NCBI RefSeq assembly: GCF_004145845.1
Contig: NZ_SELP01000008.1
Location: 1 to 64,000 of the forward strand
Source of the DNA: Loktanella sp. IMCC34160
GTDB lineage: Bacteria > Pseudomonadota > Alphaproteobacteria > Rhodobacterales > Rhodobacteraceae
Reading direction: 5' to 3'
Length of the DNA stretch: 64,000 nt
Within the stretch, counting starts at the first letter, position 1; the number at the start of each line of letters is the position of its first letter. The position numbers and the translations under genes are program-made. Below, piece after piece: positions 16,781 to 24,327 of this stretch. The notes under the pieces were generated by a model, which had not been told where the DNA came from, did no database searches, and worked only from the letters and a program-made list of their open reading frames with translations.

Positions 16781-16803
16781 GGCCGTCACGCCTCGTGGCG
16801 GCC
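16781..16803. other. Compact stem-loop downstream of the OmpA gene
   Basis: GGCCGTCACG pairs with CGTGGCGGCC around a CCT loop, with one G-T wobble. It lies 45 bp after the OmpA stop and 138 bp before DUF3309. No T-run follows, so it may protect the 3' end or pause polymerase. A TATAAT box at 16824-16829 is a possible -10 for the DUF3309 gene, without a good -35. Confidence 0.4.
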
Positions 16804-16920
16804 GCAATCCTCGGGAAAGGGTGTATAATGGACTGAAGGCAAATGATCCGCCCCACAGAGGCACAGACATCACCGGCGCGTATTCCCACTCGGGCGCGCG
16901 CAAACAAAGGAGAAAGCACC

Positions 16921-17085
16921 ATGTCGATTGGTACAATTCTGGTCATAATTCTTGTCGTTTTTCTGCTCGGCGGGTTCAGCGGGCGCTTCGGGGGCTACGG
17001 CTATGGCTTCGGCCATGCCGGGACTGGTGCTCTCGGGACAATCCTGATCATCGTGGTGATCCTTATGCTGCTCGGCCGCATCTGA
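16921..17085 (+). CDS. DUF3309 small membrane protein
   Basis: A 54-residue protein with two hydrophobic segments (IGTILVIILVVFLLGGF and LGTILIIVVILMLLGRI) separated by a Gly/Tyr/Phe-rich loop (GRFGGYGYGFGHAGTG). This is the hallmark of the DUF3309 family, common and often multicopy in Rhizobiales and other alphaproteobacteria. The start is fixed by AAAGGAG shortly upstream; an upstream in-frame ATG at 16843 is not supported. Function unknown; members are often near stress genes. It converges on the Crp/Fnr regulator. Confidence 0.85.
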   Translation: MSIGTILVIILVVFLLGGFSGRFGGYGYGFGHAGTGALGTILIIVVILMLLGRI

Positions 17086-17110
17086 CCGCCGAAAGGCGGC
17101 TCCAGCGGCT

Positions 17111-17845
17111 TCAGGCAAGCAAGGGCCCCGTCTGATCCAGATACTCCGGATCGAAGTCGGCGAATTCCGTCAAACGGGTATAATCGTGAAACGTCACGTG
17201 GCCGTCGCGGAAGGTCACCAATCCGCTTTCGCGAAGCTGGCGCAGGACGCGGTTCACGTGGACTGCGCTTAGCCCGAGAGCATCCGCTAGGTGATATTGC
17301 GTCAGCGGGCAGTCGTATCCCTTCTTGCTGCCCATACCCACCAGCGCCAGCCTGGATCCCAACTCCAGCAGGAAATGCGCCATGCGCGCGTCCGCATTGC
17401 GTCGGCCGATCCCGACAAGATGTTCCACAACCATCGCCTCGTCTCTTGATGCCGCCCAAAGGATGGCGGTCGCCAGGCGCGGCGTCTGCGCGATGGCCTC
17501 AAGAAGATCGCTTGCCAGAACTTCGGCGGCCTCGATGTCGACAATGGGTTCGAAACTATGGTCCGACGTGCGCAACAGAATGCTCCGCAACCCCAGAAAA
17601 TCCCCCGGCACCTGGAAATCAACGATTTGCCGGGTCCCATCGGCCTGAAGCTTGTAGGAGCAGACCCAACCTGAGGACAGAATATACGCGGCCTGAGCCG
17701 ACTGGCCCTGATGCACCATATCGCGCCCGGCTACGAAGGTGCGGCGACGCTGATGCAGCCGGGCAAGCACGGCCAGTTCCACATCGGACAGAGCGACGAA
17801 GGCTGAAAGCTTTCGGGTCAGGGGGCTTTGCTCTGCTGGCGTCAT
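17111..17845 (-). CDS. Crp/Fnr family transcriptional regulator
   Basis: A 244-residue regulator from the ATG at 17845. A cyclic-nucleotide-binding-like beta-roll comes first (ELAVLARLHQRRRTFVAGRD, then IVDFQVPGDFLGLRS), then a dimer helix and a winged helix-turn-helix with LTQYHLADALGLSAVHVNRV, then LRQLRESG, near residues 180-207. It lacks the Cys set of FNR, so it is unlikely to be an Fe-S oxygen sensor. The frame extends upstream, but MTPAEQSPLTRKLSAF is the natural beginning. It diverges from the small gene at 17992. Its regulon is unknown; the surrounding small stress-type genes are candidates. Confidence 0.88.
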   Translation of the reverse strand: MTPAEQSPLTRKLSAFVALSDVELAVLARLHQRRRTFVAGRDMVHQGQSAQAAYILSSGWVCSYKLQADGTRQIVDFQVPGDFLGLRSILLRTSDHSFEPIVDIEAAEVLASDLLEAIAQTPRLATAILWAASRDEAMVVEHLVGIGRRNADARMAHFLLELGSRLALVGMGSKKGYDCPLTQYHLADALGLSAVHVNRVLRQLRESGLVTFRDGHVTFHDYTRLTEFADFDPEYLDQTGPLLA

Positions 17846-17991
17846 GGATCTGCCGACCTTTCGTGATCCAAGGGCGGTTATCGGACCGCACACTGCTTTG
17901 GATCAGTCCAGACTAGAACAATTCCTGAAAGATGTACGGATGAATGTGAACCACACCTCGCGAGTTCACGGTGCGAAGGAAGGAAATCCAG

Positions 17992-18228
17992 ATGTCCACC
18001 GCGAGCGAACATGCAGGTCAGGCCGCCCTATCCATCTGCGAGGCGCTGCTGCTTGCCATGAACGACCGCCGACTACTGCCGGAGCACGAGATCTTGGGGG
18101 TTCTTCGCGACGCCGCCGCGTCCCATGAGAACGCCGTCGGCACCGACCTCGAAATGCAAAGACACAAGGCCGTTGCGGAGGTGATCAATGCGATCATCGC
18201 GGGCGGAAACTCTGTTCGCCGGATGTGA
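17992..18228 (+). CDS. Small helical hypothetical protein
   Basis: A 78-residue, mostly helical protein (QAALSICEALLLAMNDRRLL, then PEHEILGVLRDAAASHE, then HKAVAEVINAIIAGGNSVRR). An AAGGAAA site lies a few bases before this ATG. I recall similar short proteins annotated as hypothetical in Rhizobiales and Rhodobacteraceae. It diverges from the Crp/Fnr regulator across about 145 bp and could be under its control. No motif gives a function. Confidence 0.72.
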   Translation: MSTASEHAGQAALSICEALLLAMNDRRLLPEHEILGVLRDAAASHENAVGTDLEMQRHKAVAEVINAIIAGGNSVRRM

Positions 18229-18273
18229 CGCAATACGACGGGGGCTTGATCCGAAGTCTCGAAGAAAACCTAA

Positions 18274-18300
18274 CGGTGCGTCGCCGTCCGGCGCGCACCG
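18274..18300. other. Strong stem-loop of unknown role
   Basis: CGGTGCG (18274-18280) pairs with CGCACCG (18294-18300), and CGCC (18282-18285) with GGCG (18290-18293), with one bulged T and a GTCC tetraloop. There is no T-run. It lies in the 208-bp gap before the tiny basic protein gene and may end the upstream transcript or sit in the 5' leader of the next one. Confidence 0.4.
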
Positions 18301-18436
18301 AAGGCGCTGAGACGACCAAGGGCGATCTCGCATCCCCGACATCCAAAGACGCACGAAAGAACTTCCACCGGCAGGACAGTTCGGCGCCCGTCCAACCGTT
18401 TGAAAGCACAACAAACACAACATCGGAGGAAATCAG

Positions 18437-18568
18437 ATGTCGAAAGGCAACAAGAAACGCGGAAATCGTGAAGTGAAGAAACCGAAAAAAGTAAAGGAGA
18501 AGACCCCGGCGACGGCTGTTTTCGCCAAGGAAAATACGCCGCTCAACATCGGCAGCAAACGGAAGTAG
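18437..18568 (+). CDS. Very small basic protein (MSKGNKKRGNRE...)
   Basis: A 43-residue ORF: MSKGNKKRGNREVKKPKKVK at the start and NTPLNIGSKRK at the end. It is Lys-rich and probably disordered. A good GGAGG lies eight bases before the ATG. I recall near-identical short proteins in many Rhizobiales and Rhodobacteraceae annotated as hypothetical; the conserved SKGNK...GNREAKKPK start is the recognition point. It might bind nucleic acid, but nothing shows this. It is the last gene of the accessory block and precedes the EamA exporter. Confidence 0.72.
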   Translation: MSKGNKKRGNREVKKPKKVKEKTPATAVFAKENTPLNIGSKRK

Positions 18569-18695
18569 ATTCCGGACATTCGCATATCTGCCGGTCGAGC
18601 GATTTGAAGCAATCTGCGCCAATGTCGCGTATGTGGCATCAGGCCCCGGGCTTGGACGTTAGGATCTATTGAAAGACGACCTTAACCGGCCCGAA

Positions 18696-19613
18696 ATGAA
18701 TTACCTAGCGACAGACCCTTCCAAAGCGGATGCCCACAAGCACGGCGTCCTTTTCGTCTTCGCGGCTGGGGTGCTGTGGTCGACCGTTGGCCTCGGCATT
18801 CGTCTGATCGAAGATGCGGTGGTCTGGCAAATTCTGCTGTATCGGTCGGTCAGTTTGTCGCTGTTCCTATACGTGCTTATTCGAATTCGGTCTGGTGAGA
18901 GCCCGTTCGTTCAGGTCCGCCGACTTGGGTCCCCAGCAATCATCGCCGGGCTGTCACTGGTCGCGGCCTATTCGGGGGGGATCTATGCGATCCAAAACAC
19001 GTCGGTTGCAAATGCGATGCTGCTATTTGCGACAGCGCCGTTCATGGCCGCGGTGCTGGGATGGATCACGTTGCGAGAAACCGTCCGCGCCGCAACCTGG
19101 ATAGCGATCACCGTCGCAATTGTCGGAATCTCGATCATGGTTGCTGATAAGTCTGGCAGCGTTGCATTGAAAGGCAGTCTTGCGGCCCTTGGGTCCGCGG
19201 CGGGCTTTGCCATCTTCACGGTCGCGTTGCGATGGGGCCGGATGGGAGAGATGCTGCCCGCGGTCTTTCTTTCTGGCCTTTTCGCAATTGTCATAACTCT
19301 GGCAATTTGCCTTGGTCTTGGGCTTTCGGTGGTTATCGGCCCAAAGGACAGCGGCATCGCGCTGGGCATGGGGGTATTCCAGGTAGGGGCGGGTCTGATC
19401 CTTTATACGCTGGGGTCGCGCAGCCTGCCCGCTGCGGAGCTCGCACTGTTGTCACTGGCCGAAGTCCTGCTCGGCCCATTCTGGGTGTGGCTGTTCTTAG
19501 GAGAAAGCGCGAGCCCATATACGCTGATCGGCGGCACGGTTCTACTCGCGGCCATCGCGGGAAATGCGCTGTCAGGCCGGCGACAAAGACTGCCGCCGAT
19601 TACCACACCCTGA
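18696..19613 (+). CDS. EamA/DMT superfamily transporter
   Basis: An inner-membrane protein of about 305 residues with ten hydrophobic segments arranged as two EamA repeats (about 20-150 and 165-300; GVLFVFAAGVLWSTVGLGIR, NTSVANAMLLFATAPFMAAV, LALLSLAEVLLGPFWVWLFL). These drug/metabolite transporters usually export amino acids, nucleosides or other metabolites. The ATG at 18696 is chosen; an in-frame TTG at 18669 with AGGA upstream is an alternative. It stands alone and converges on tcuB. The substrate cannot be predicted. Confidence 0.88.
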   Translation: MNYLATDPSKADAHKHGVLFVFAAGVLWSTVGLGIRLIEDAVVWQILLYRSVSLSLFLYVLIRIRSGESPFVQVRRLGSPAIIAGLSLVAAYSGGIYAIQNTSVANAMLLFATAPFMAAVLGWITLRETVRAATWIAITVAIVGISIMVADKSGSVALKGSLAALGSAAGFAIFTVALRWGRMGEMLPAVFLSGLFAIVITLAICLGLGLSVVIGPKDSGIALGMGVFQVGAGLILYTLGSRSLPAAELALLSLAEVLLGPFWVWLFLGESASPYTLIGGTVLLAAIAGNALSGRRQRLPPITTP

Positions 19614-19692
19614 CGTCACCAACCTGCGATGGGCGAGTGACAAAGACCACCGTTTCCAAGGACGCGACACGCTCGACTACTGTGCACGGCCT

Positions 19693-19731
19693 GCAAGAAA
19701 AAGACGTGCCATCGTCCGCCGTCGGCGATGG
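19693..19731 (-). terminator. Possible terminator of the tcu operon
   Basis: Read on the minus strand, CCATCG pairs with CGATGG (19731-19709, with inner GCC/GGC complementarity), and a T-rich stretch (GTCTTTTTCTT) follows within five bases. It lies about 40 bp after the tcuB stop and before the convergent EamA gene. Confidence 0.4.
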
Positions 19732-19769
19732 ATCGGGTCTGCGGTCCCGCCATCCGCGCCACGCAGTTC

Positions 19770-20924
19770 TCAGGTGTTGTTGCGTGCAAGATCGCCGTTC
19801 GAGTTCGCGGTAGGGGATGCCGAAGGGTTCATGGACATGGACGCCCGCTGCGACAGATCGGACAACCTTTGTGCGTCGACCGCAAGTGCGGCGAGCCGAT
19901 AGAACCCGTGCGCCATCTTGGTAAAGGGCGTGAGCAGGAAGAACGCCAGCACCGCCCCGAGGTGCAGGGCCAACAGCAGCGGCATCGCAGCCGTCTGGCC
20001 GAATGCATAGAGCACAAGCCCGCTGAAGCCCACAAAGCCCAGAAGGCCGACGAAAGCGATCTCGCCGCCAAACGCACCCTGCGCACCAAGCGCCCGGTCC
20101 GATCGCAGCTTGAGCCGGATCATCTCGGCGCAGCCAAGCACCAAGAGCAGCCCGCCCGAAAGGCCCAGCAGTTTCGGCAGGGAAAACAACCCGTAGGGCG
20201 CGGGCTTGTCCAGCGCATAATCCATCACCGTGGCCACGCTGGTCGAGGCAAAGCACAACAGGAATCCATGCATCACCGCCTGATGGACGGCCCGCCTGGC
20301 ATGGCTGAACCGGTCTTCATCTTCGAAATTGCAGCCATCGCCGTGCCCGCCGCGCAGGTTCTTCATATTGGCAGCCTGCCCAAGAGCTGTCACCAGATGC
20401 ATCCATTTCAAAGGCTGCGCCTCGACCCGCCGCCAGTATCGGCGCAGGCTGATGCCAATGCTGACCAGCGGAAACAGGAAGGCGGGCAGGAAGATCGCCA
20501 CCATCGCGTTGTGCGACAGGACGGCATAAAAGCCCGCGCCGCCCAGCGACCCCAGCGCCCGCGCCGCCCAGAACAGCAGGGCAAAACCGATGACCGCAGC
20601 GACGGCGATCATAACGCCATTCTTCTGAAAGGCCCGGCCCGCCGTCTGCGGAAACGCCAGATCTCCCCAGCTGTCCTGCCGGACATTGGCCAGCGCCTGC
20701 GGCAGGTTCAGGTCAAATTCATGCGGGGCGGTGTATTGGCAAGCGTAGTAGCAGCCGCGGCAGTTGTGGCACAGGTTCGCCAATTGCGTCAGGTCGCCAT
20801 CGCTGAAGGCGCGTTCGGCATGCAGCGCGGGGAAGACCGAACAATAGCCTTCGCAATAGCGGCAAGCGTTGCAGATCTCGGCCTGACGACGGGCCTCTTG
20901 CAGCAGATCAGTTTGCATTTGCAT
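19770..20924 (-). CDS. tcuB: Tricarballylate utilization 4Fe-4S membrane protein TcuB
   Basis: A protein of about 384 residues. Two cysteine clusters near the N-terminus, CNACRYCEGYCSVFP and CHNCRGCYYACQY, bind two Fe-S centres. Several transmembrane helices follow, as in the CitB/TcuB family. TcuB reoxidises the FAD of TcuA and passes electrons to the quinone pool, letting tricarballylate be oxidised to cis-aconitate. The start near 20924 overlaps the end of tcuA, so the two are coupled; an ATG at 20957 is possible. A hydrophilic tail ends the protein. Confidence 0.9.
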   Translation of the reverse strand: MQMQTDLLQEARRQAEICNACRYCEGYCSVFPALHAERAFSDGDLTQLANLCHNCRGCYYACQYTAPHEFDLNLPQALANVRQDSWGDLAFPQTAGRAFQKNGVMIAVAAVIGFALLFWAARALGSLGGAGFYAVLSHNAMVAIFLPAFLFPLVSIGISLRRYWRRVEAQPLKWMHLVTALGQAANMKNLRGGHGDGCNFEDEDRFSHARRAVHQAVMHGFLLCFASTSVATVMDYALDKPAPYGLFSLPKLLGLSGGLLLVLGCAEMIRLKLRSDRALGAQGAFGGEIAFVGLLGFVGFSGLVLYAFGQTAAMPLLLALHLGAVLAFFLLTPFTKMAHGFYRLAALAVDAQRLSDLSQRASMSMNPSASPTANSNGDLARNNT

Positions 20925-22305
20925 GGGCCGCGGCCTCCTTGCCTGCGATGCGTCCAAAAACGGTCCCGATGGTCATGCCGAACCCGGCCAGATAGCCCTG
21001 ACCAAGGATCGATCCGGCCATGGTTTCGCCCGCCGCCCACAGGTTTCTGACAGGGCGGTTGCCGATGGCGCATTGCGCGTTCTCGTCGACCTTGAGCCCC
21101 AGATAGGTGAAGGTGACCCCGGTGCGCAGCGAATAGCCGTAGAAGGGTGGTTCGGTGATGGGCCGCGCCCAGTTGGTCTTGGGCGGGGTCAGGCCGGTGG
21201 TGGCAACGCCGTCCAGTTCGGTCGGGTGGAACGCCGACGTGTCCCCGCAGGCGGCGTTGAACTCGGCCACGGTCTGCACCAGCGCCTCGGCAGGCAGGTC
21301 CATTTTTTGCGCCAGTTCCTCCAGCGTGTCGGCCTTGATCGGTGGGAAGACCGACGGCATGAACAGGTTCAGCGACTTGGCGTCGATGATGACATATCCC
21401 ACCTGATCGGGCTGCGCAGCGACCAAGCGGCCCCAGATCGCATAGCGTTTGGGCCAGACATCCTCGCCTTCGTCGTAGAACCGCTTCGCGTCCTTGTTGA
21501 CGACAATGGAAAACGGCACACAGTCCAGCCGCGTAACGATGCCGCCATCGAACTTCGGCGCGCGCCCGTCGATGGCGACGGCGTGGCATTGCGTCGGGTC
21601 GCCGACCTGCTCGATGCCCTGGTCCAGCAGATCGGCCAGCACCACGCCGCGGTTGTAGGGGGTGCCGCGGATCAGGAAATTCTTTGCCGTCGGTCCCCAG
21701 GCGCGGGCCAGCCAGTCGGTATCCGCCTGAAACCCGCCCGAGGCAACGATGACCGATTTCGGCGCGACACGATGGGTTTCGCCATTCCGGGTGTAGTCGA
21801 TGTAATCGATGTGGTCCTCGGTCAGTTCCAGATGCGTGACCGATGCCTCATAGGCCACCTGCACACCCAGCTGTTCAGCGGTGCGGTAATAGGCGTTCAC
21901 CAGCCCTTTGCCGCCGCCAAGAAAGAACGCGTTGGTCCGCGCCAGCGACAGGGTGCCCGACAGCGAAGGCTGAAAACGCACCCCGTGCGCTTCCATCCAT
22001 GGCAGGCAGTCTTCGGATGTGCGGATCGCCAGTCGGGCCAGCCCCTCGTGTGTCTTGCCGCCGGTGACCTTCAGCAAATCGGCAAGGTATTCTTCCTCGG
22101 TGTAGCTGTCGACCAGCGGACCCAGCGGCCCGTTATGCATACAGCGGAAATTGCGGGTGTGGCGCGAATTGCCGCCACGATAAGGTTTTGGCGCGGCTTC
22201 GAGGATCAGCACCTTTGCGCCCGCCTCGGCAGCGGTGATCGCGGCACAAAGCGCGGCATTGCCGCCACCGATCACGACGACATCAGGGGTCTCGGTCGAG
22301 GTCAC
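20908..22305 (-). CDS. tcuA: FAD-dependent tricarballylate dehydrogenase TcuA
   Basis: A 465-residue flavoprotein of the succinate dehydrogenase/fumarate reductase FAD superfamily. The FAD-binding motif is VVVIGGGNAALCAAITAAEA (residues 9-28). Other TcuA features are RGGNSRHTRNFR near residue 43 and the C-terminal GSILGQGYLAGFGMTIGTVF that closes the FAD site. It oxidises tricarballylate to cis-aconitate with TcuB as electron acceptor. The ATG overlaps the stop of the upstream GntR gene by four bases. Relatives act on other polycarboxylates, so the substrate is likely but not proven. Confidence 0.9.
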   Translation of the reverse strand: MTSTETPDVVVIGGGNAALCAAITAAEAGAKVLILEAAPKPYRGGNSRHTRNFRCMHNGPLGPLVDSYTEEEYLADLLKVTGGKTHEGLARLAIRTSEDCLPWMEAHGVRFQPSLSGTLSLARTNAFFLGGGKGLVNAYYRTAEQLGVQVAYEASVTHLELTEDHIDYIDYTRNGETHRVAPKSVIVASGGFQADTDWLARAWGPTAKNFLIRGTPYNRGVVLADLLDQGIEQVGDPTQCHAVAIDGRAPKFDGGIVTRLDCVPFSIVVNKDAKRFYDEGEDVWPKRYAIWGRLVAAQPDQVGYVIIDAKSLNLFMPSVFPPIKADTLEELAQKMDLPAEALVQTVAEFNAACGDTSAFHPTELDGVATTGLTPPKTNWARPITEPPFYGYSLRTGVTFTYLGLKVDENAQCAIGNRPVRNLWAAGETMAGSILGQGYLAGFGMTIGTVFGRIAGKEAAAHANAN

Positions 22306-22985
22306 AACAGGTCTCCGTCATAGCCTGGCGTTCGGTGGGGCAAAGCACGCAGCGCGCGCACCCGAACCCGTTGAGCGGCCTCGATATGGGCACGCATCGC
22401 CGCTTCGGCCCGAAGCCCGTCACGCGCCTTGATTGCGTCCAGAATGCCAAGATGTTCCGCGACCGCCTTTTCGGCGCGGTCCGGGTCGGTCAACGTGGTT
22501 GGTCCGAGGATCATCAGCGCCTTTTGCAGCGTATGGATCGAGCGTGCGAGAAAGCGGTTTTTCGCCGCGTCCAGCAGGGCCGCATGGAACTGGCGGTTCA
22601 GGATGAAGGCCTCGGGCGCGTTGGCCATTTCCCCCATCTGCCGGTTCATGTCGATCAGCTCTTCGATCTCGATGTCCGAAGCCGCCCGCGCCGCCAGCCT
22701 TGCGGCTGTGCCTTCTAGCACGGCGCGCATTTCGTAAAGCTCCATGACCTCGGCGTAATCCAGAGTCCGGATGGTGGCGCCCTGCCGGGGGACATGGGTG
22801 ACGATGCCATCGGCCTCAAGCTGGCGGATCGCCTCGCGGACCGGTGTGCGCGACACGCCCAGCCGGTCGGCCAGCTCGGTTTCCCGCAACCGGTCACCGG
22901 GGTTCAGCCGCCCTTCGCGCAATTCGGTCAGCAGGCGCGCATAGGCAACGTTGCCCTGCGGGGTGCCGTCGTCCTCTGTCGTCAT
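22302..22985 (-). CDS. tcuR: GntR family regulator of the tcu genes
   Basis: A 227-residue FadR/VanR-type GntR regulator. The N-terminal winged helix has RLRETELADRLGVSRTPVRE then AIRQLEADGIV (about residues 30-65). The helical FCD effector domain follows, with the metal-binding pattern seen in this group (DMNRQMGEM, NRQFHAALLDAA, EHLGILDAIKARD). Start at 22985 (MTTEDDGTP). In Salmonella TcuR is LysR-type, so the symbol is positional: it is the first gene of the tcuAB operon, coupled to tcuA by an ATGA overlap. Operator-like inverted repeats lie just upstream, shared with the divergent permease. Confidence 0.85.
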   Translation of the reverse strand: MTTEDDGTPQGNVAYARLLTELREGRLNPGDRLRETELADRLGVSRTPVREAIRQLEADGIVTHVPRQGATIRTLDYAEVMELYEMRAVLEGTAARLAARAASDIEIEELIDMNRQMGEMANAPEAFILNRQFHAALLDAAKNRFLARSIHTLQKALMILGPTTLTDPDRAEKAVAEHLGILDAIKARDGLRAEAAMRAHIEAAQRVRVRALRALPHRTPGYDGDLL

Positions 22986-23003
22986 TCTGACCTCCAATCC
23001 AAT

Positions 23004-23033
23004 CTTGTATGCAAATGGATACAAGCGTATCCA
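23004..23033. promoter_or_regulatory. Overlapping inverted repeats, candidate GntR operator
   Basis: Two interlocked repeats: CTTGTAT-N8-ATACAAG (23004-23025) and TGGATAC-N4-GTATCCA (23016-23033). They sit between the GntR regulator (start 22985) and the AbrB-type permease (start 23064). TTGTATACAA-like cores are typical of FadR/VanR-type GntR operators, so one regulator probably controls both directions. Confidence 0.55.
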
Positions 23034-23063
23034 TATAGGCGTCAAGAGAGTCGGGAGGCCGGT

Positions 23064-24131
23064 TTGCGCAAACATTTCCTCGATCAGCCGCTGCCGAGGC
23101 GCGGGCTGACCTTTGCCCTCGCCACGTTAGGAACCGCGCTGTTCTGGCTGCTTGACCTGCCGTTGCCGTTCCTTTTCGGCCCGATGGCGTTTTGCCTTGC
23201 CGGGGCGCTCGCACATCTTCCGCTCAAGGGGTTCGGGAAGATCTCGGTCGCCGCGCGAACCGTCCTTGGCGTCGCCGTGGGCGCTTCGATCACGCCCGCC
23301 GTCATTTCCGAACTGCCGCGTATGGCGGTTTCGGTCGCTTTAATCCCGCTGTTCATCGGGCTGATCGCGTTGATCGGGGTGCCGTTCTTCCGAAAGCTGT
23401 GGGGGTTCGACGGGCCAACCGCCTATTACGCCGCCATGCCCGGCGGCCTTCAGGACATGGTGATCTTTGGCACCGAGGCGGGGGCGAACCCGCGTGTGCT
23501 GTCCCTCGTGCATGCCACACGTGTCCTGATCATCGTCACTCTGGCCCCCTTCATCCTAAGCCATTTCTACGGGGTGGGCCTGACCAACCCGATCGGGGCA
23601 CCCGCCGCCGACCTGCCGCTGCATGAGCTGCTGATCATGGTCGCCGCCGCGTGGATCGGCTGGAAGGGTGGCGAGCGGATCAAGCTGTTCGGCGCGTCGA
23701 TCCTGGGTCCGATGATCGTCACCGCCGTTCTGTCACTGACCGATGTGATCCATGCCCGTCCCCCGGCCGAGGCAATCCTAGTCGCACAGTTCTTCATTGG
23801 CTGCGGGATCGGCGTGCAGTTCCTTGGCGTGACCTGGAGAGAATTGACCCGCGTCGTCGCGGCAGGCATCGCTTATGTTATGGTCCTTGCGATCCTTGCG
23901 GCGGGATTTTCCGGCCTTGTCACCGCGATGGGGCTGGGCGCCCCGGTCGAGGCGTTTCTGGCCTTTGCACCCGGCGGTCAGGCAGAGATGACCGTTTTGG
24001 CCATTGTTACCGGCGCGGACCTGGGTTTCGTGATCACCCACCACCTGACGCGGATCGTCATCGTGATTATCGGAGCACCAGTGCTGGCAGGTGTCGTTGC
24101 CCGTAACCGGAAGGGGGGAACGGACGGGTAG
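23064..24131 (+). CDS. AbrB family membrane protein (putative transporter)
   Basis: A 355-residue protein with about ten transmembrane segments and the duplicated AbrB/AmoA-type domain (LLDLPLPFLFGPMAFCLAGA, AYYAAMPGGLQDMVIFGTEA, FAPGGQAEMTVLAIVTGADL, then GFVITHHLTRI). Despite the family name these are integral membrane proteins, probably permeases. The start is taken as the TTG at 23064, with GGGAGG five bases upstream; no ATG occurs near the homologous N-terminus. It is divergent from tcuR-tcuA-tcuB and probably co-regulated, so it may move a polycarboxylate. The substrate is inferred. Confidence 0.82.
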   Translation: MRKHFLDQPLPRRGLTFALATLGTALFWLLDLPLPFLFGPMAFCLAGALAHLPLKGFGKISVAARTVLGVAVGASITPAVISELPRMAVSVALIPLFIGLIALIGVPFFRKLWGFDGPTAYYAAMPGGLQDMVIFGTEAGANPRVLSLVHATRVLIIVTLAPFILSHFYGVGLTNPIGAPAADLPLHELLIMVAAAWIGWKGGERIKLFGASILGPMIVTAVLSLTDVIHARPPAEAILVAQFFIGCGIGVQFLGVTWRELTRVVAAGIAYVMVLAILAAGFSGLVTAMGLGAPVEAFLAFAPGGQAEMTVLAIVTGADLGFVITHHLTRIVIVIIGAPVLAGVVARNRKGGTDG

Positions 24132-24156
24132 GCCCGGCCCGCATTCGCGGCAGGTT

Positions 24157-24318
24157 CTACCCTTGGGGCGATAGCGCCCTTATCGCCCGGCTTACCCGTT
24201 CGTGCAGGATCATCAGGTCTGCCTTGGCCTCTGCGTCCGTCGCCATGCGCTGCGACAGGTCTTTGCGGATGTCTTCAAGCTCGCGCCGCAGACGGCTCAG
24301 CTTTTCGTAGTCGCTCAT
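24157..24318 (-). CDS. Small helical protein (MSDYEKLSRLRREL...)
   Basis: A 53-residue ORF starting MSDYEKLSRLRRELEDIRKD and ending SRAIRALSPQG. It is an almost continuous amphipathic helix with heptad-like Leu spacing, suggesting a coiled coil. GAGGGG lies five bases before the ATG. It begins 10 bp after the universal stress protein stop on the same strand, so it closes the tctC-tctAB-prpF-usp operon. Function unknown; a short coiled-coil partner of the UspA protein is one possibility. Confidence 0.72.
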   Translation of the reverse strand: MSDYEKLSRLRRELEDIRKDLSQRMATDAEAKADLMILHERVSRAIRALSPQG

Positions 24319-24327
24319 TTCGGCCCC

